DNA from: Lentinus brumalis
Lineage: Eukaryota > Basidiomycota > Agaricomycetes > Polyporales > Polyporaceae
DNA: 64,000 bases
Assembly (NCBI GenBank): GCA_001792895.1
Contig: MARA01000011.1
Location: forward strand, 1,240,001 to 1,304,000
Direction of reading: 5' to 3'
Part shown: positions 37,182-49,373 of the stretch, in pieces
Position numbering within the stretch: the first letter of the stretch is position 1
How the letters are laid out: every line of letters begins with the position of its first letter
The notes under the pieces: model-generated
What the model was told of the DNA's origin: nothing
What the model saw: only the letters and a program-made list of their open reading frames with translations
Database searches by the model: none
Translations under genes and position numbers: made by a program

Positions 37182-37760
37182 CGACGCGTCGTGGGGGGAG
37201 GGTGGTCGACGGGGAGGACGACGGGGAGGGCGGAGGAGACGACGACAAGCGGTGTGGAGGGGGTGAGCTCAATTGCTCGGCTGAGTCTCCTGCCAATTCC
37301 GTATTTGATCCTGTTTGTCGCCCGTCTTCACGCCTTCAGCCGGCTTCCATCCCGGTCATTCCGCGCTCCATCATATGGCACATTATATTGCACTTTCTCT
37401 CGTCGCAAACCCACGCATACCAACGCGTCGCGCTGGCCAACAAATGATCCCCACACAGTCCCGACCAATTCCTGACAGTAGCTGAGATCCCTGATTGTCC
37501 GCATGTCCAGCGAGGTCCAGCAACGCAGCTTGACAGTATGAATCACGAATGAGCGCATCGGCAGCCCACATGCACGCCATGCCGCGCGTCTCGCCTTCTG
37601 TTTCTCGTCGAGAACACGTCTGCACACACGGCGACGCGATTTCGGTCGAGTTCTACCGCTTACTTCCCACCTGCCATTCATACAACAGCCTCCGACGCAC
37701 ACCGGCGCCGGGTGGGCAGAGGCCAGCCGCTGGGCCCCGTACGATCCGATGCTGGCGCAG

Positions 37761-37820
37761 TACAGCTGTTTGCGAAATGCTTGCGATTCGAACTCCGCAC
37801 GCAAACGACGCGAGAAATTC
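37761..37820 (+). repeat. Inverted repeat, left arm
   Basis: tacagctgtttgcgaaatgc followed by related sequence up to cgcgagaaattc. The reverse complement of 38641-38704 matches it, exactly over the first 24 bases and more loosely after that. Confidence 0.65.
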
Positions 37821-38640
37821 AAGAAATTCAGGAAATTCGAGAGGGTCGAAGGACCTTCTCCTCCCGCAGCTACAGCTATGCAAAGTCCATCCCATATGCC
37901 TCAGCGTCGGCTACGAGTTTGCATGGACTGAATAGAAAGACTAGAGCGCGAGATATAGAGCTCATGTCATCAGCCCTGCTGAGGCTAATCACCGGCTCAT
38001 AGTGCAAGCCCATGTACATCTCTCCTTCAACCGAAGGCCTCTCATGATTGACAGGGTATTTCGCTCGACTTGGTGAATGTCTAGCGACCAGAAACGAAGA
38101 CATGCGTCTGACCGATGATGTTGCTGACTTTGTACACCATTAGGCGCCGTAACGACAGCAGGAAGTTCCCCCTATAAACACATTGCGAGAGGCACTCTGT
38201 CCGCCGGAACATATAAAAATAGACTAAGTATGGTCTTATCATAGGCTGGAATGGGATTGGGGGAAGTAGAGCTCACAGTACGTCGTCTGTGGACGAAACA
38301 TTGGCTTCGTGAGCTGGCTGCCGTATCTCACGAACAGGGTCTTGTATGGACTCCATTCAAGTTGGAGGGGGTCATATGTACTCTTAGGAGGTCGGACAAA
38401 ATTTTGAGGAGCTTGAAGATGCTTGAAGGAGGTGATGGTGGATATCCAGCCCCCGCGGTATTTTCTGCCGTGGCCCGTCAGTCAAACCGCGGCCGACGTT
38501 TCTCACTCACTTTCCAGCAGAATCTCTCCAAACTTCGCATAGTGTTCCCTCATGGCCTCAGCTACCTGTCTACCTACTTCGTTCGTCCTCAAGACCCCTG
38601 CGCCGTGTCTCATTGAATAAATGAATTTACCGTATTTGTT

Positions 38641-38704
38641 CGAATTTCTCGCGTCGCGCGCGTCGTCGGAGTTCAAAAAGCAAGCATTTCGCAAACAGCT
38701 GTAG
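38641..38704 (-). repeat. Inverted repeat, right arm
   Basis: Reverse-complement partner of 37761-37820, about 0.9 kb away. Both arms keep the same open frame (peptide YSCLRNAC with Asn-Ser a few residues on), which suggests copies of a once-coding or transposon-derived segment. Confidence 0.65.
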
Positions 38705-39477
38705 GGCATGGCTTCGGCATGGGCCATGGCGCGCTCTTCCTCCTCGAGTAGTCATCCTCATATTCTGCCCGGCCGAGTCTACATTCCTACTGGGTATATC
38801 TGACGCCATACGGGGTATCGATGTCCTTGTCGGCCCAAGCTTAGGCTATAACGATCGCAAACGCGGCCGCCTTCTCGTCCAGGAAGCGAACCGCGGCGAC
38901 GGAGGCGTCTTGGCCGTGTCGAATTGCGCTCGCGGGCGTTTCATGCGCGACTTCTGATCTGGAGGTCCGGGCACATGAGTGACGTCCAAGCAAAGCAGAT
39001 CCCAAGCCGCAGGAACTTCGAAGGTAAAGCCAACATCGGACCGGACAGGGGTATGGTCGCCAGGCCTCCATGGCCTCGTAGAGACCAGAGAACTGTCCTG
39101 TAGCAATAGGACTCGACCTCTCAACAGCCTACGATCCGGAGGTGCGCAAGAAGATCCAGACAGTTGTATGGATCTGACGCTGGCCTTCTCCCCGCCGGCC
39201 TCGGAGAACTCTCGAACGCATCCTACGAAGACAGCGGACTGCCCTCCCCGGTCGGAGAGTCAGATCTACGACCCGGGAGACTGTTCGGTGAACTGTCCGC
39301 CACCACCCGCCTTGTGGCCCCCAGCATACCACGGCTTGCATCGCCCGGCGCGTGGCGTCTGGCACCTGCTCGGCCACTGGACGGATACTGAAGCCACAAA
39401 CATCGAGTTTGAGGTTCACCATGCGAGGCAGCGACGCCGTGTGTGTGATATGCGGCAGGGTGGTATCGGTAGGCTGT

Positions 39478-41925
39478 CTATCGAGTGGACTGCATGACAG
39501 TCCTGTGTCCGGCGGACAGACCATCCAGTCGCTCGAACACTTGGTCGAAGAAACAAGCTCGAATTTGCCGCGTAGCCTCAGGACTCTGCACCGCAGGGGT
39601 CCTATTATTTCACAAAGGCGGATACCCTGCCGTGCCGTGCCATGCTCAAAATTCTGTGTCCTGGAAGCTTGCAGCAAGGTGCAAATCTTACACCTGCCCG
39701 AGGTCTCCCTGGATGACTCTCGACACATTCTAGCCCGGCTGTCACAGAAGCTTGCAGCCACAGCAATGAACTCGCTGGCGGCACGCCTCCTCGACGGTGA
39801 AGTCCGCATCTGGCCCTGCCCGCGCCGTAAGAGAGCGGACGTACCTGCATCGACGGGCCTGCCGTCCATGACTGCCTTCAGCGCCTCGAGGACTTCGCCG
39901 GTCCAGTCGATGTATGCCTGCACGCGCCGCAGCCGCTCCCCGTCCGCCACATCCTGCGCGTCTTCCCGGATCGCGGACCAGACGTGGTCGAGCGTCTCCG
40001 CGAGCTCCTCCGTGACGAGCCCGCGGTCGTGCCGGACGAGCTCGACGAGCAGCGGGACGATGTTGCTGAGCCCGAGGCAGATGTAGAGCGACGGCTCCTT
40101 CCAGAGGGACGTGCGCAGGAACCCGCGGAAGGCGGAGAGCGTGCTCTGCACGCGTGTCCGGATCGACTGGCGGTCGTCCGCGGAGAGGTCGCTGGACATG
40201 GAGCGCAGCGCGCAGCGCACGACGGACTCGATGCTCTGCAGGTAGTGCCGCAGCGTCGTCGAGATGTCCGTCCCGCCGGGGAACCGAGCCCTCCATTCCG
40301 ACATGATCATGACTGCGGCGGCGGGAGGTTGTCAGCAATCACCAAGGTTGCCGCGGAGACGGGCACGTACCTGCACGGATGCCTTCCCTCGACTCGAAGA
40401 CTTCCCGCGTCTCGTAGTCTCGCAGGTGCATGATGATCCGGAGGAACGCCTTGTCGGCGCACGGGGAGTTGTCCTTGGCCAGAACTGCCAGGTTGCGCAG
40501 CACGTTCTCGTCCGAGTCCGAGGTGTCGCTGGGCGGAGGCAGGTTGTTCAGCACCCTCGTGACGGTTCCTTGCCATTCCTCGTCACGTTCGTCGCTGCTG
40601 ACAGTCAGGAGGACTTGAAGCGCATCGAAGGAGTGCCGGGAGAACCGGTCCTGCGTGCGCGCTGCTGACGTTCCCCACAGCCTCGTCCGAGCATGGAAGA
40701 TGTCTTCGTAGCACGCCACGGCGTGCTCCCAGGGCAGGTCCGCCAGGACCGGTCGTACAGTGTCCAGGTACTTCGAGTCGAACGTCGTGGTGTACGCCAT
40801 GGACGCTTGATCGCGGTCTAGCACGTGCATTCCCTTCGCCACGTCGATCTGCTCACGGCCGTGCCAGGACGGCAGGTCCTTCATGGAGATGCAGGCTCCG
40901 ACGTAGACCCTCCATGCAAGCTCGGCGGCCTTGCCCAGGAGCCCGGCGCTGCGCTTCCACGGCTTTGTGAGACTCCACGCCCCCTCAGCCACATACACGC
41001 GCAGAGCCCTGGCGGCTTTCCGCACTTCCCTGACGGCCATGAATATCCCGAGCGCCTGTGGGGAGCGGTAGCAGCAGTCGACGCGGACGACGGGGAGGAG
41101 CGTCGTGACTGCGATGAACACGAAGAGCGTGCCGACGAGGGACGATGCCACCGCCGCGACAGTCCCGTGCAGCGTCCAGAGGAGCATGACCAGTCCGACG
41201 AGGAAGAGGAATAGCGCGAGCTGCAGGAGAATGGGGATGATGATGACGATGCTGCCGACGCGCCATCGTTTTAGGCTGTTCAGGCGGTATTGGCGGATGC
41301 GTGCACTTTCGCGGGAAGTGCCAGAGACCCCGATGCTGAGCTCGTGCAGCCATTGCTTGACCAATAGCGCGATGGATGCGGAGGCAAGGGAGCAGATGAG
41401 GCTGGAGAACCAGAGCGCGTTGATCCAGACGGCGGAAGACGGAGCGTGGAACGGCGGGTTGATATCATTGTCGGTAAGTGGGTGTTGGGTCGAGTTGACG
41501 AACGCTGGGTTGACGGAGAAGCTGCTAAGCTGAGCAGAAATCTGCCTCAACACCGCAAGCGTTGGGTCCGTCGGTTCTGGCTGAAGCAGTTGGTACGACT
41601 GCACGTTGAACGCCGTGAGGACCGCCGAAAATAGACCTGCCTGTGGAGGTCGTAAGTCCGGGTCGGTGAGAAGTTCTGTATGTGACGGAGATGATTTCGC
41701 ACATATACTAGGAGCGTGTCCATCTCCTCCTTCCATCGTGTCACGAGTTCATCGTTGTATGTCTTCACGATCTCAGCGGAGCGCGCCCACGCTGCCGTTT
41801 TCTCCGACTCGGAGTAGCGCTGGAGCAGCTCCTCGCGCAGTTCCTGTAACAGCATACACGCATCAGAGAACGAGTCTCTCCATATGTTAACTGAGGGCAA
41901 ACTTCATTGGTGGGTAACCTCCACG
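39478..41925 (-). CDS. DUF6535 multi-pass membrane protein
   Basis: Well-supported exons are 41640-40371 and 40312-39845, preceded by an exon ending at 41703 (donor GTGCGA). The N-terminal block YNDELVTRWKEEMDTLLVY joined to AGLFSAVLTAFNVQSYQLL is the signature of DUF6535, a domain greatly expanded in agaricomycetes. Three hydrophobic segments follow (about ALWFSSLICSLASASIALLV, IIIPILLQLALFLFLVGLVM and SLVGTLFVFIAVTTLLPVV). A soluble, helical C-terminal region of about 450 residues comes after them. Both ends are unresolved. The first exon may start near 41925 or farther upstream. The last exon may be a short one ending at the TAG at 39478-39480 after the donor at 39844. Function is unknown; its copy-number behaviour elsewhere suggests a fast-evolving role. 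Confidence 0.72.
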
Positions 41926-44465
41926 CATCCTCCACGACTGTCCCCGTGGCGGAGGTGTCGGTAGTTCCCTGCAAACTGGAGTCAGTCTGCGGTCCGCGGA
42001 ACACGCGACCCAAATACATACAACGGAGCTATATGAAGGTTCTTGGGACATTGGAACGGCCATCACTGGTGTGTTCGCCTCAGCATCGACAAGTGCTGCT
42101 GGTGCAGATTGACCGAGGGTCATGACGAGGAGAGTCAACCGGAGCCCAGCTATGTAGCTTGCAACGAGAGACGGAAGACGACGCGAAAAGAGGGACAGAA
42201 GGAAGGTAGTGCTGCTCGCCGAGACCCCGTCAATGCTATATCGCTGCGTAGCTTTCGGACAAGAACTTCGGTGCACGTCACTAGAAGGCTGTGTCGCTGC
42301 CAACACACCAGGCGGTGCAAGTTTCCCAACTTACTCAGTCAGACTCACAGTCGCGCGAGTCGCGACGCGAAGAATTGATATGCTTCAATTGAGTATGTAG
42401 AGATATCGGTATACTTACAGAGGGTGTGTTTGAGGGACTGCGATTGAGCGTACGTGGATAACGCCGGGAGTCAATGTCGCGCAAAAGTTCTCACGCCACA
42501 TCGCGACGGGAATCTCCAATTTAGGTAATTCTCGCGCCTTGTCTCGTACGACGCGGCCACGCATGCTGTACTCGCATACGTGTTGTAACCACTGGATCAC
42601 AGGTGAGGACATGCCGGTCTGTTCCCCAGTATTTTGGATGTTGTACTTGCACGATTTCCCAGCTGGTCGCTGCAACTTCGACTTCCTCCACGAAGTCTTC
42701 GCATGAGCTCAGTTGGTACTTCGACATTAGGCCATGCGGCAATGCAGTCGAACTGAGAGCATTCAAGGATCGCCCTCCGTACTACTACAATACTGTTATA
42801 CAGTAGCATCACCGACAGGCATATGAGCAATGGTGCGCACTGCGAAGGCCAACCAGATAGGTGCGTTTTCTATAGTCTTGGCAGCGCTGTGAGTTACCTT
42901 AGGACTTCCTGCAGCCATGCACCCTTGTCGTCGAGCGATCTCTTGTCCTCTTGGCTGAATAGTCACGAACGGCGAACCTCTCGTTTCTCAGTATTTGCAC
43001 TGACATGTAGGAGCAAGGGGTATTCAACGAGCTTGTTTGACATGAACATGACCAGTCTCCCAGGTCACCTGAACTTGAATGGTGCCTGACTGTCGGTGGA
43101 CATTTGTATTCGCGACGCTTTCAGAACTTTACTCACTTCAGACGGTGAGTTTATACACTTTGAGCAGTGAGTCGTGACTTACTGATTTTCCCCACTCCCA
43201 GGACCGCTGAAATGGTACCGAACATCCGACGTTACCGCGATCCTGTGAAACACTTGCACGAATCTTCCCCAAAGGTATCGCCCACGAACCTGTGCACCCT
43301 TGGCTTCGAGAAGTACGTGGAGGTTCGGAAGTCGTTCTAGGCTATGCGTCATCTGATGAAGATGGACCTTGCATGTACTTCTGAGATGGGAGGGTGAGCG
43401 CGGTGGACTCTGAGGTGGCTTCCTCAGGCTCTGGACGGCACAGGCCAAGTCCTCGCCGTCGCCTGATATTTCAAAGACATGAACGCGAGGCGCCTCAGAC
43501 GACAGTGCGATACGACAGTGGGAGGAGGTGGAGGAACTTTGGCAAGAAGGTACCACAGCAGCGGCGCACAACAACAGGCAGCGCACTTCCTTTGCAGGCA
43601 CAGGTCGTCTTGGCCAGGCCCCAGGATGCGATGTCGCGAGGAGGCATCTGGGGAGGACGTGTAGCGTGTTCTTAGCTGTATATATCTTGCTGCGATGGGG
43701 TGCTGGCTGTAGGATGAGGATAAGGACACCCACAACAGGGACATGTGCTTGATATCAGACATTGCAGGGAAGCGCCGGCGGGTGTTGGCATCTGCGCAGA
43801 CAAAAAGTGAAGCTCCTGCAGTGCTCTTGCTCGCACGCTCATCACCACCGCTCACTCGACTCTTGTCTCTGTCTCGTCTCTCGCGCATACAGTCACCACA
43901 GCATAATCGCTTGCACATCGTTCTCGACGACCCCGACGGCGGTTACTACGACAGCCGCGAGGCAAGTCAAGATCACTTCGCCTTCGGATCCTTTCCAACT
44001 CGTGGCCTGCACGCTTCAAGCCCACGCAACCTCCTCCCCTGCGCCTAATAATTTCTCCTTCTGGCCTCTTCCACCTCCCTCTCCTCGTCCGGCTCTCCTT
44101 GACCCTTCATAACCGTCCCCTCCGCCGCTCTTGCGCCGCGCAGCTCGTCTAACCCCGATCCCTGCATGCTCAGCGTCCTCCGCTCTGCTCCGCCGCAACA
44201 GTCCCCGGTAGAGCCACAGAGAGTCAAGTTCACACCTCCGTTCGGCTTAGGCGGCACACGCAAGGACCCTGCACAGAAGAGTCCAACCACCGCAGACGAT
44301 AGACCGCGACACTCGTTCACACGACAGAGCGTCGATATAGTAACTGGCTACAGCGCCAAACGGAGACAACGTAGGGTCTGTTTTGTTTTGCCGACCCGTC
44401 CTCTCTTTGACAACCGTCCTGAAGCTCGCCACGAACGTCCACACACACCCACATCATCGTTCACA
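41926..44465. other. Intergenic, about 2.5 kb
   Basis: Separates the divergent DUF6535 and kinase genes. A 184-codon minus-strand frame (43179-43733) has no family resemblance. The 300 bp before the kinase ATG stay open in frame from an ATG at 44166, but the translation is low-complexity and I treat it as 5' leader. No gene called. Confidence 0.45.
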
Positions 44466-47400
44466 ATGCCCGGCAGGAACATCGTCTCCTCTCAGCCCAT
44501 GTCAGGACGGAGGACACGCCTGGAGGATGGTCCGTGGGCGATCAGCGCAGCGGAGACACCGCACGATCCGAGCTCGTACAGTCTCTACATTAAAAGTGAG
44601 TGTCTCGTTGCATCCGTTTCAACTCTCCATATCATCGGTGTTGTCGTGTTCGATTCTCCCCATCTCGGGAGCCGCCGTCGGCCTTCCGTCGTGCTTCTCT
44701 GCAGCGGAGCTGTCCCTTAACCTGCGGGACACGAGTGTCCGCGACAGTTTGCTTCTTCGCTCCGCTTTGCGTTGCTCCGAATCGCTGCCGGAGTTTCCGG
44801 TTGCATGCCCTGTTCGGGCTCGGCTCTCGCAATGAGACACTACTTGGGTCGCATCGCATGCGCAGAGCTCTACTTTAAGTGCCCTGTTTGAGTCTCGGCC
44901 TACGTGCCTGGGGCATGATCACTAGTTCTATGTCCTTGGCAATTGCCTGTTTGACTATACGCATGGCGTCGGACTTCTCCGCAACGACTGTAGGTCCAGG
45001 AGGCTTCGACCTCCTGACTCTAGCCTACTGCCGTGCCCTTCGCCCTTAAACATCCCCCCATTACGTCAAGTACTGCCTCGAACCTTCGCTGACACCATGT
45101 CGTAGCTCCCACACATAATATCACACTCACTCGCACCGCGCAAGAGATTGTCGAGCTGCATGCCAAGCTCCGCGACCACTTTCCCGGCATGAAGCTGCCC
45201 ACACCCCCCATAGACGCTGCGTCCATTCCGGCACCGCCGAAGCGCAAGTCGGCGTTCCTCAACACGCTTTCGCGTCTCGCATCCCCTGCGAGCAACAAGA
45301 TCGCGAGCTCGCGTCAAGTGTCCGGCAAGCAACAGTCATCTAGCAGCCTGTCGAGCAGCGCCACATCCAGTGCGCTCTCGTCCAACGCCCCGTCAAGTGC
45401 GCAGACACCGATCGCGACACCCACGAACGAAATCGGCGACCCCTTCGCCGAGATCGGAGAGAACGGTGAAGACATCTCCGCCCTTGCGGCGTCAAACAAC
45501 AAGATCATCACCGGTCTCGCTGCCTACCTGACTTCGCTGGCGAACGACAGCACTTTGCGTCAGTCCCGGGCGTGGAAACGGTTTGTCAGGGTCCGCACAG
45601 ACGACCTGCAGAGCGTCCGGGTGGAGCGCGCCATCAAGCGCGTTCGGTCAGACCTCGCAGCCCACGTTAGCCCCGGCAGCTCTACGGAGATCAGCCGGTC
45701 TATCAGCCAGGTAGTCGCGGATAGCGAGAGTGCGGCGTCGGTTGATGGCGAGGCCTCGGACGTGCCCGATGACATCACGGAGGATGTAGAGGGCGAGCGG
45801 GATGCGGAAGAGGGCACTGCTGAGGGTCCCGAGGATCGTGCGCCCACGCCGATGTCTCCCAAGCCTTCCGCGACTTCTGTGGAGGAGCCCAAGTCGGAGA
45901 AAGCGACGAACGGAGACGCGGAAGAAGAGGAGAAAGGCCCACGCACGCCGGTCCAGGAAGGGACCCGTGGTCAACGCTCCCAGTCTGCTGGGCCTACCAC
46001 GCGTAGCTCGCGCCTCTATTCATCGACTCCTTCGACCACGTCTCAAACTACCGGCGATGACTCGTCTATCTCGACTACAGAGCGGCGGTCTGCGCGCAAG
46101 AAGCGATCGAAGTCCAAAGCGCCAGACAGCGAGAAGAAGTCGCAGCGCAAGGTCGTCATCGACGACTTTGAGATGATGCGTGTGCTCGGGAAGGGCTGTG
46201 CGGGTAAAGTCCTGCTCGTGCGCCACAAGCCCTCACAAGACGTGTATGCGCTCAAGGCTATCACGAAACGGCACGTTCTCGCGCACCAGGAGCTCCAACA
46301 TACCCTCACGGAGCAGGCCGTCCTCAAGCGCATGGCAGCCGAGAACACCGACCCGTTTGTAGTGAAATTGTGGTTCAGTTTCCACGACAGAGAGAATCTG
46401 TTCTTGGTTATGGTGCGTTCCGGCTCTCCGTAACCGCACACTATGATCGACGTGGTTCTGGTGCTTTACAGGACTTCCACCCTGGAGGTGATCTCGCCAC
46501 TCAATTGGCACGTTGGGGCCGACTTGGTCGCGATCGAGCTCGATTCTACGCCGCGGAGATTGTCGAAGGTGTCGAAGGCCTGCACGCGGCAGGGGTGATC
46601 TACCGTGACCTGAAGCCGGAGAACATCCTTATCGGTGCCGACGGTCACATTGTACTCACCGACTTTGGTCTTTCCAAGGAGTTCCCACGCCGTACCTCTG
46701 CAATTACTGCTCCTCCTACACCGTCTGGCACGAGGAGCGAGTTCTTGGATGGCGGCTCGCCTGTCCCGGCGTCACCTCCTTGGATGAAGGCCGACGCTGA
46801 TAAGTGGACGCCTGGATCCAATGATACGACGACCACTTTCTGTGGAACGGCGGAGTACCTTGCACCGGAAGTCATCCAAGGGCTGCCATACAGCTACGAG
46901 GTTGACTGGTGGAGCTTCGGTACGATGCTGTACGAGATGCTCACCGGTATCGTGAGTATACCAGACTGCATTGATGCATTGACGTTGTGAGCTTACCGCT
47001 GTCACAGACGCCATTCTGGGCAGAAAACCATTCGGACATGTACTACAGGGTGCTCCAGGATGAGCTGCAATTCCCTGAGGATAGGACGATGGACCAGGAC
47101 ACTAAGAGTTTGATCCGCGGCGTACGTTCTCATGTAGATGAGCTTGGGAAGAAAAGTGTACTGACTTGCCGGGGTCTTGCAGTTGCTCCAGCGCAACCCT
47201 GCACTCAGGATGAAGGAGCCCCGGGTTAAGAAGCACCCTTACTTCTCAATGATGTACGCCATCTCACCGTTATACCGCTGTCTTCGTGATCTCATCATCC
47301 ACTCCCATTCGCAGAGACTGGTCCCATGTATATTACAAACGCTACATACGTAAGTCCGCCCCCGGCTGGAGCCCTTCTCCGAACTCACTGTCGTAATCCT

Positions 47401-48763
47401 AGCCCCCTATATTCCTCCCATCGACCCATCCAATGCCTCCGATACCCAGAACTTCGACGATACCTTCCTGGGCATGGAGCCCGTAATCAACGACGAGAAC
47501 GACGAGAACGCAGACACGGATCAGGAACGCACAGATGGCGAAGACTCTGTCACCACGCCATCGCAATCCCGCAGCCCGTCTGTGCATCCTGTCGACGACG
47601 ACAGCGTCGATGTGTTCGATGGGTACTCGTTCAAAGGTCGGCATTCGGTCATACTGGACGACGAGGATGAGGACGGGGACGGTGAAGATGAGGAGGACGA
47701 AGAGGAAGAAGAGTCGGTCAGCGGTCCCAGCCTGGACGATCTCTTACCGGACGAGGTTGCAACATCCTCCCCCAAGGCAGACATGGAGCAGAGTTCCGTG
47801 CCCGAGGACGTCAGTGAGTCCCAGACTCCGGACGCTCGTCCTGCCACTCTGCCGGCGGAGACAGAAGCGCCAGCAAATGCGGTGCCGAAAGTCGACACGG
47901 CCACGCCACGTACAAGTCAAGACCGTCCTGCCCATACGGTATCTGCTGCAGAAGCCGCTGCTGCCGCCGCCGCTACGCGCACGGCCGAGGATGCGAACGT
48001 CAAGACCGCTCCGAAGGCTCGCACGAAGTTGCTCCGCAACCGCAGGGAGAAGTCTGGCATCCCCGCGCTGGACAAGAACCTCCCCGACCGTGCCACCGAC
48101 GATGAGGGTACGACGGAGCGCGAGGAGGACGAGGACGACTGGGACTTCGTCGAGGCTGGCGGCATGCTCGTCGAGGAGCGTAACGGCGCCAAGGGTACGA
48201 GTCTGTTCGCTCGCGGCGTCGTCGACCGGTACAAGCTGGCTGTCTTCCGCAAGAGCACCCCGCGGAGATCGACGCCACGCTCATTCTCGATAGAGTCGGA
48301 CCTCAATGGCTCGGAAGCTGGATCTCCCTCGCCTTCTGACAAGCAGCGTCGCGGTCGTACGCCGGGGCTGACTTTCCGCAAGCACCCTAAGCAGTTCCTG
48401 AACCAGAAGAGCCCACCATCGTCTCGGCCCGTGAAGTCATTGGTGCACTCGGCGTCCGCCACTGCCACCCTCTCCGCCACGTCGACTGTGTCGAGCTCCG
48501 GGCTGCTCACGCCATCCATCTCCCAATCTGGCATGTCGCACTCGTTGAAGTCGAAGGAGTCGGCGATTTCCATGGGCACGACGCCCAGCGACTCGTCGGA
48601 CCCAGACCAATCGTTCAACGAGGACCTTGGGGGATACACGATCAAGGGGAACCCGGCGCTTCACGCGAACGGGGACGAGGAGAAGCAGCAAAAGAACAAG
48701 GTGTTAAAGAAGTACAAGGAGGGCGCGGAGAAGGTGTTGTCCATCTTCCAGTCGCCGCGGTAG
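44466..48763 (+). CDS. PX domain-containing AGC-family Ser/Thr protein kinase
   Basis: Seven exons (44466-44595, 45106-46412, 46472-46951, 47008-47121, 47183-47253, 47315-47349, 47403-48763) sum to 1165 residues. An N-terminal PX-like segment (SYSLYIK joined to [19 protein letters not shown]) suggests phosphoinositide binding. After about 250 disordered residues comes the kinase domain (about 393-730). It has the glycine loop [13 protein letters not shown] lysine, [23 protein letters not shown] and DWWSFG. Between DFG and APE there is an insert of about 45 residues, longer than in SGK or AKT. The AGC tail is present: NFDDTFLG, an acidic stretch, then FDGYSF, which fits the hydrophobic motif. 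The C-terminus is disordered. The combination resembles SGK3-type or YPK-like kinases acting below TORC2/PDK1, but the exact orthology is unclear. The first intron (510 nt) is very long for this genome. Confidence 0.88.
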
Positions 48764-49373
48764 TCTCTGTTTGCGTCCGTGGCTTGGCTCGGCTTGGATA
48801 CTTGGGTTCAGTCAGGATGATAGTGGAATGGTTGCTCGGGCCCTGGTTTGTTGCATCTCGCATTTTTCTCCCTCTCGCTCGACATGCTCTACTCTGCAGA
48901 CGCTTCGCGTTGTTATATCCATATGCGCCTCATCTATAGCGATTGTCCGTTGCCGCTCCGTACATACACACACTCACGCTCACTTGTTGGACCGTTCGTG
49001 TCAAGTTCGTGTTCACGTTTCTCTTCGCATAGTGGCCTGTCCGTCTGTTGTCGGCAGTTGCCCCTTTGCTTTCTCGTGTCTAGTCGTCACGCTCGTTTGT
49101 TGATATTCCCCATTGCGCATATGTAGTAAGTAGCCAAACCGCAAATCATCTGTTCTTCCTTAGACTCGCTTTAATACAGAATACAGCCTTTCTCGCCGGA
49201 TCTTCAGGAGCCCGTGGACGGGCATGAGGAAGGGTATCGTAGTTTCATTTCAAGATACATAGAAGCAATGAAATAACAATACACGTCATGTCGCCAAGAA
49301 ACGGCCCCGAAATCAAGGAGAAAGTGTCCAGATATCTGCCCCCAACGTCGTATGTACACAACCCAGTAGGTCA
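48764..49373. other. Intergenic, converging 3' ends
   Basis: 610 bp between the kinase stop and the stop of the sterol-transfer gene. I see probable 3' untranslated sequence of both. Confidence 0.5.

Larger units (their letters stand above)
37182..39477. other. Gene-poor stretch with inverted repeat
   Basis: About 2.3 kb without a gene I can support. It holds the promoter of the low-complexity protein, two arms of an inverted repeat and, on the minus strand near 38846-39124, a 92-codon frame without a family match that could be part of an unresolved gene. Confidence 0.45.

Noticed and set aside
38846..39124. 92-codon minus-strand frame as C-terminus of the DUF6535 gene
   Set aside because: No consistent splice path links it to the DUF6535 exons; a nearer possible final exon ends at 39478.
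43179..43733. 184-codon minus-strand frame
   Set aside because: No family resemblance and composition like random GC-rich sequence.
44166..44465. Upstream in-frame ATG that would add 100 residues to the PX-AGC kinase
   Set aside because: The extension is low-complexity and unlike known PX kinases; ATG 44466 gives a plausible N-terminus. It cannot be fully excluded.
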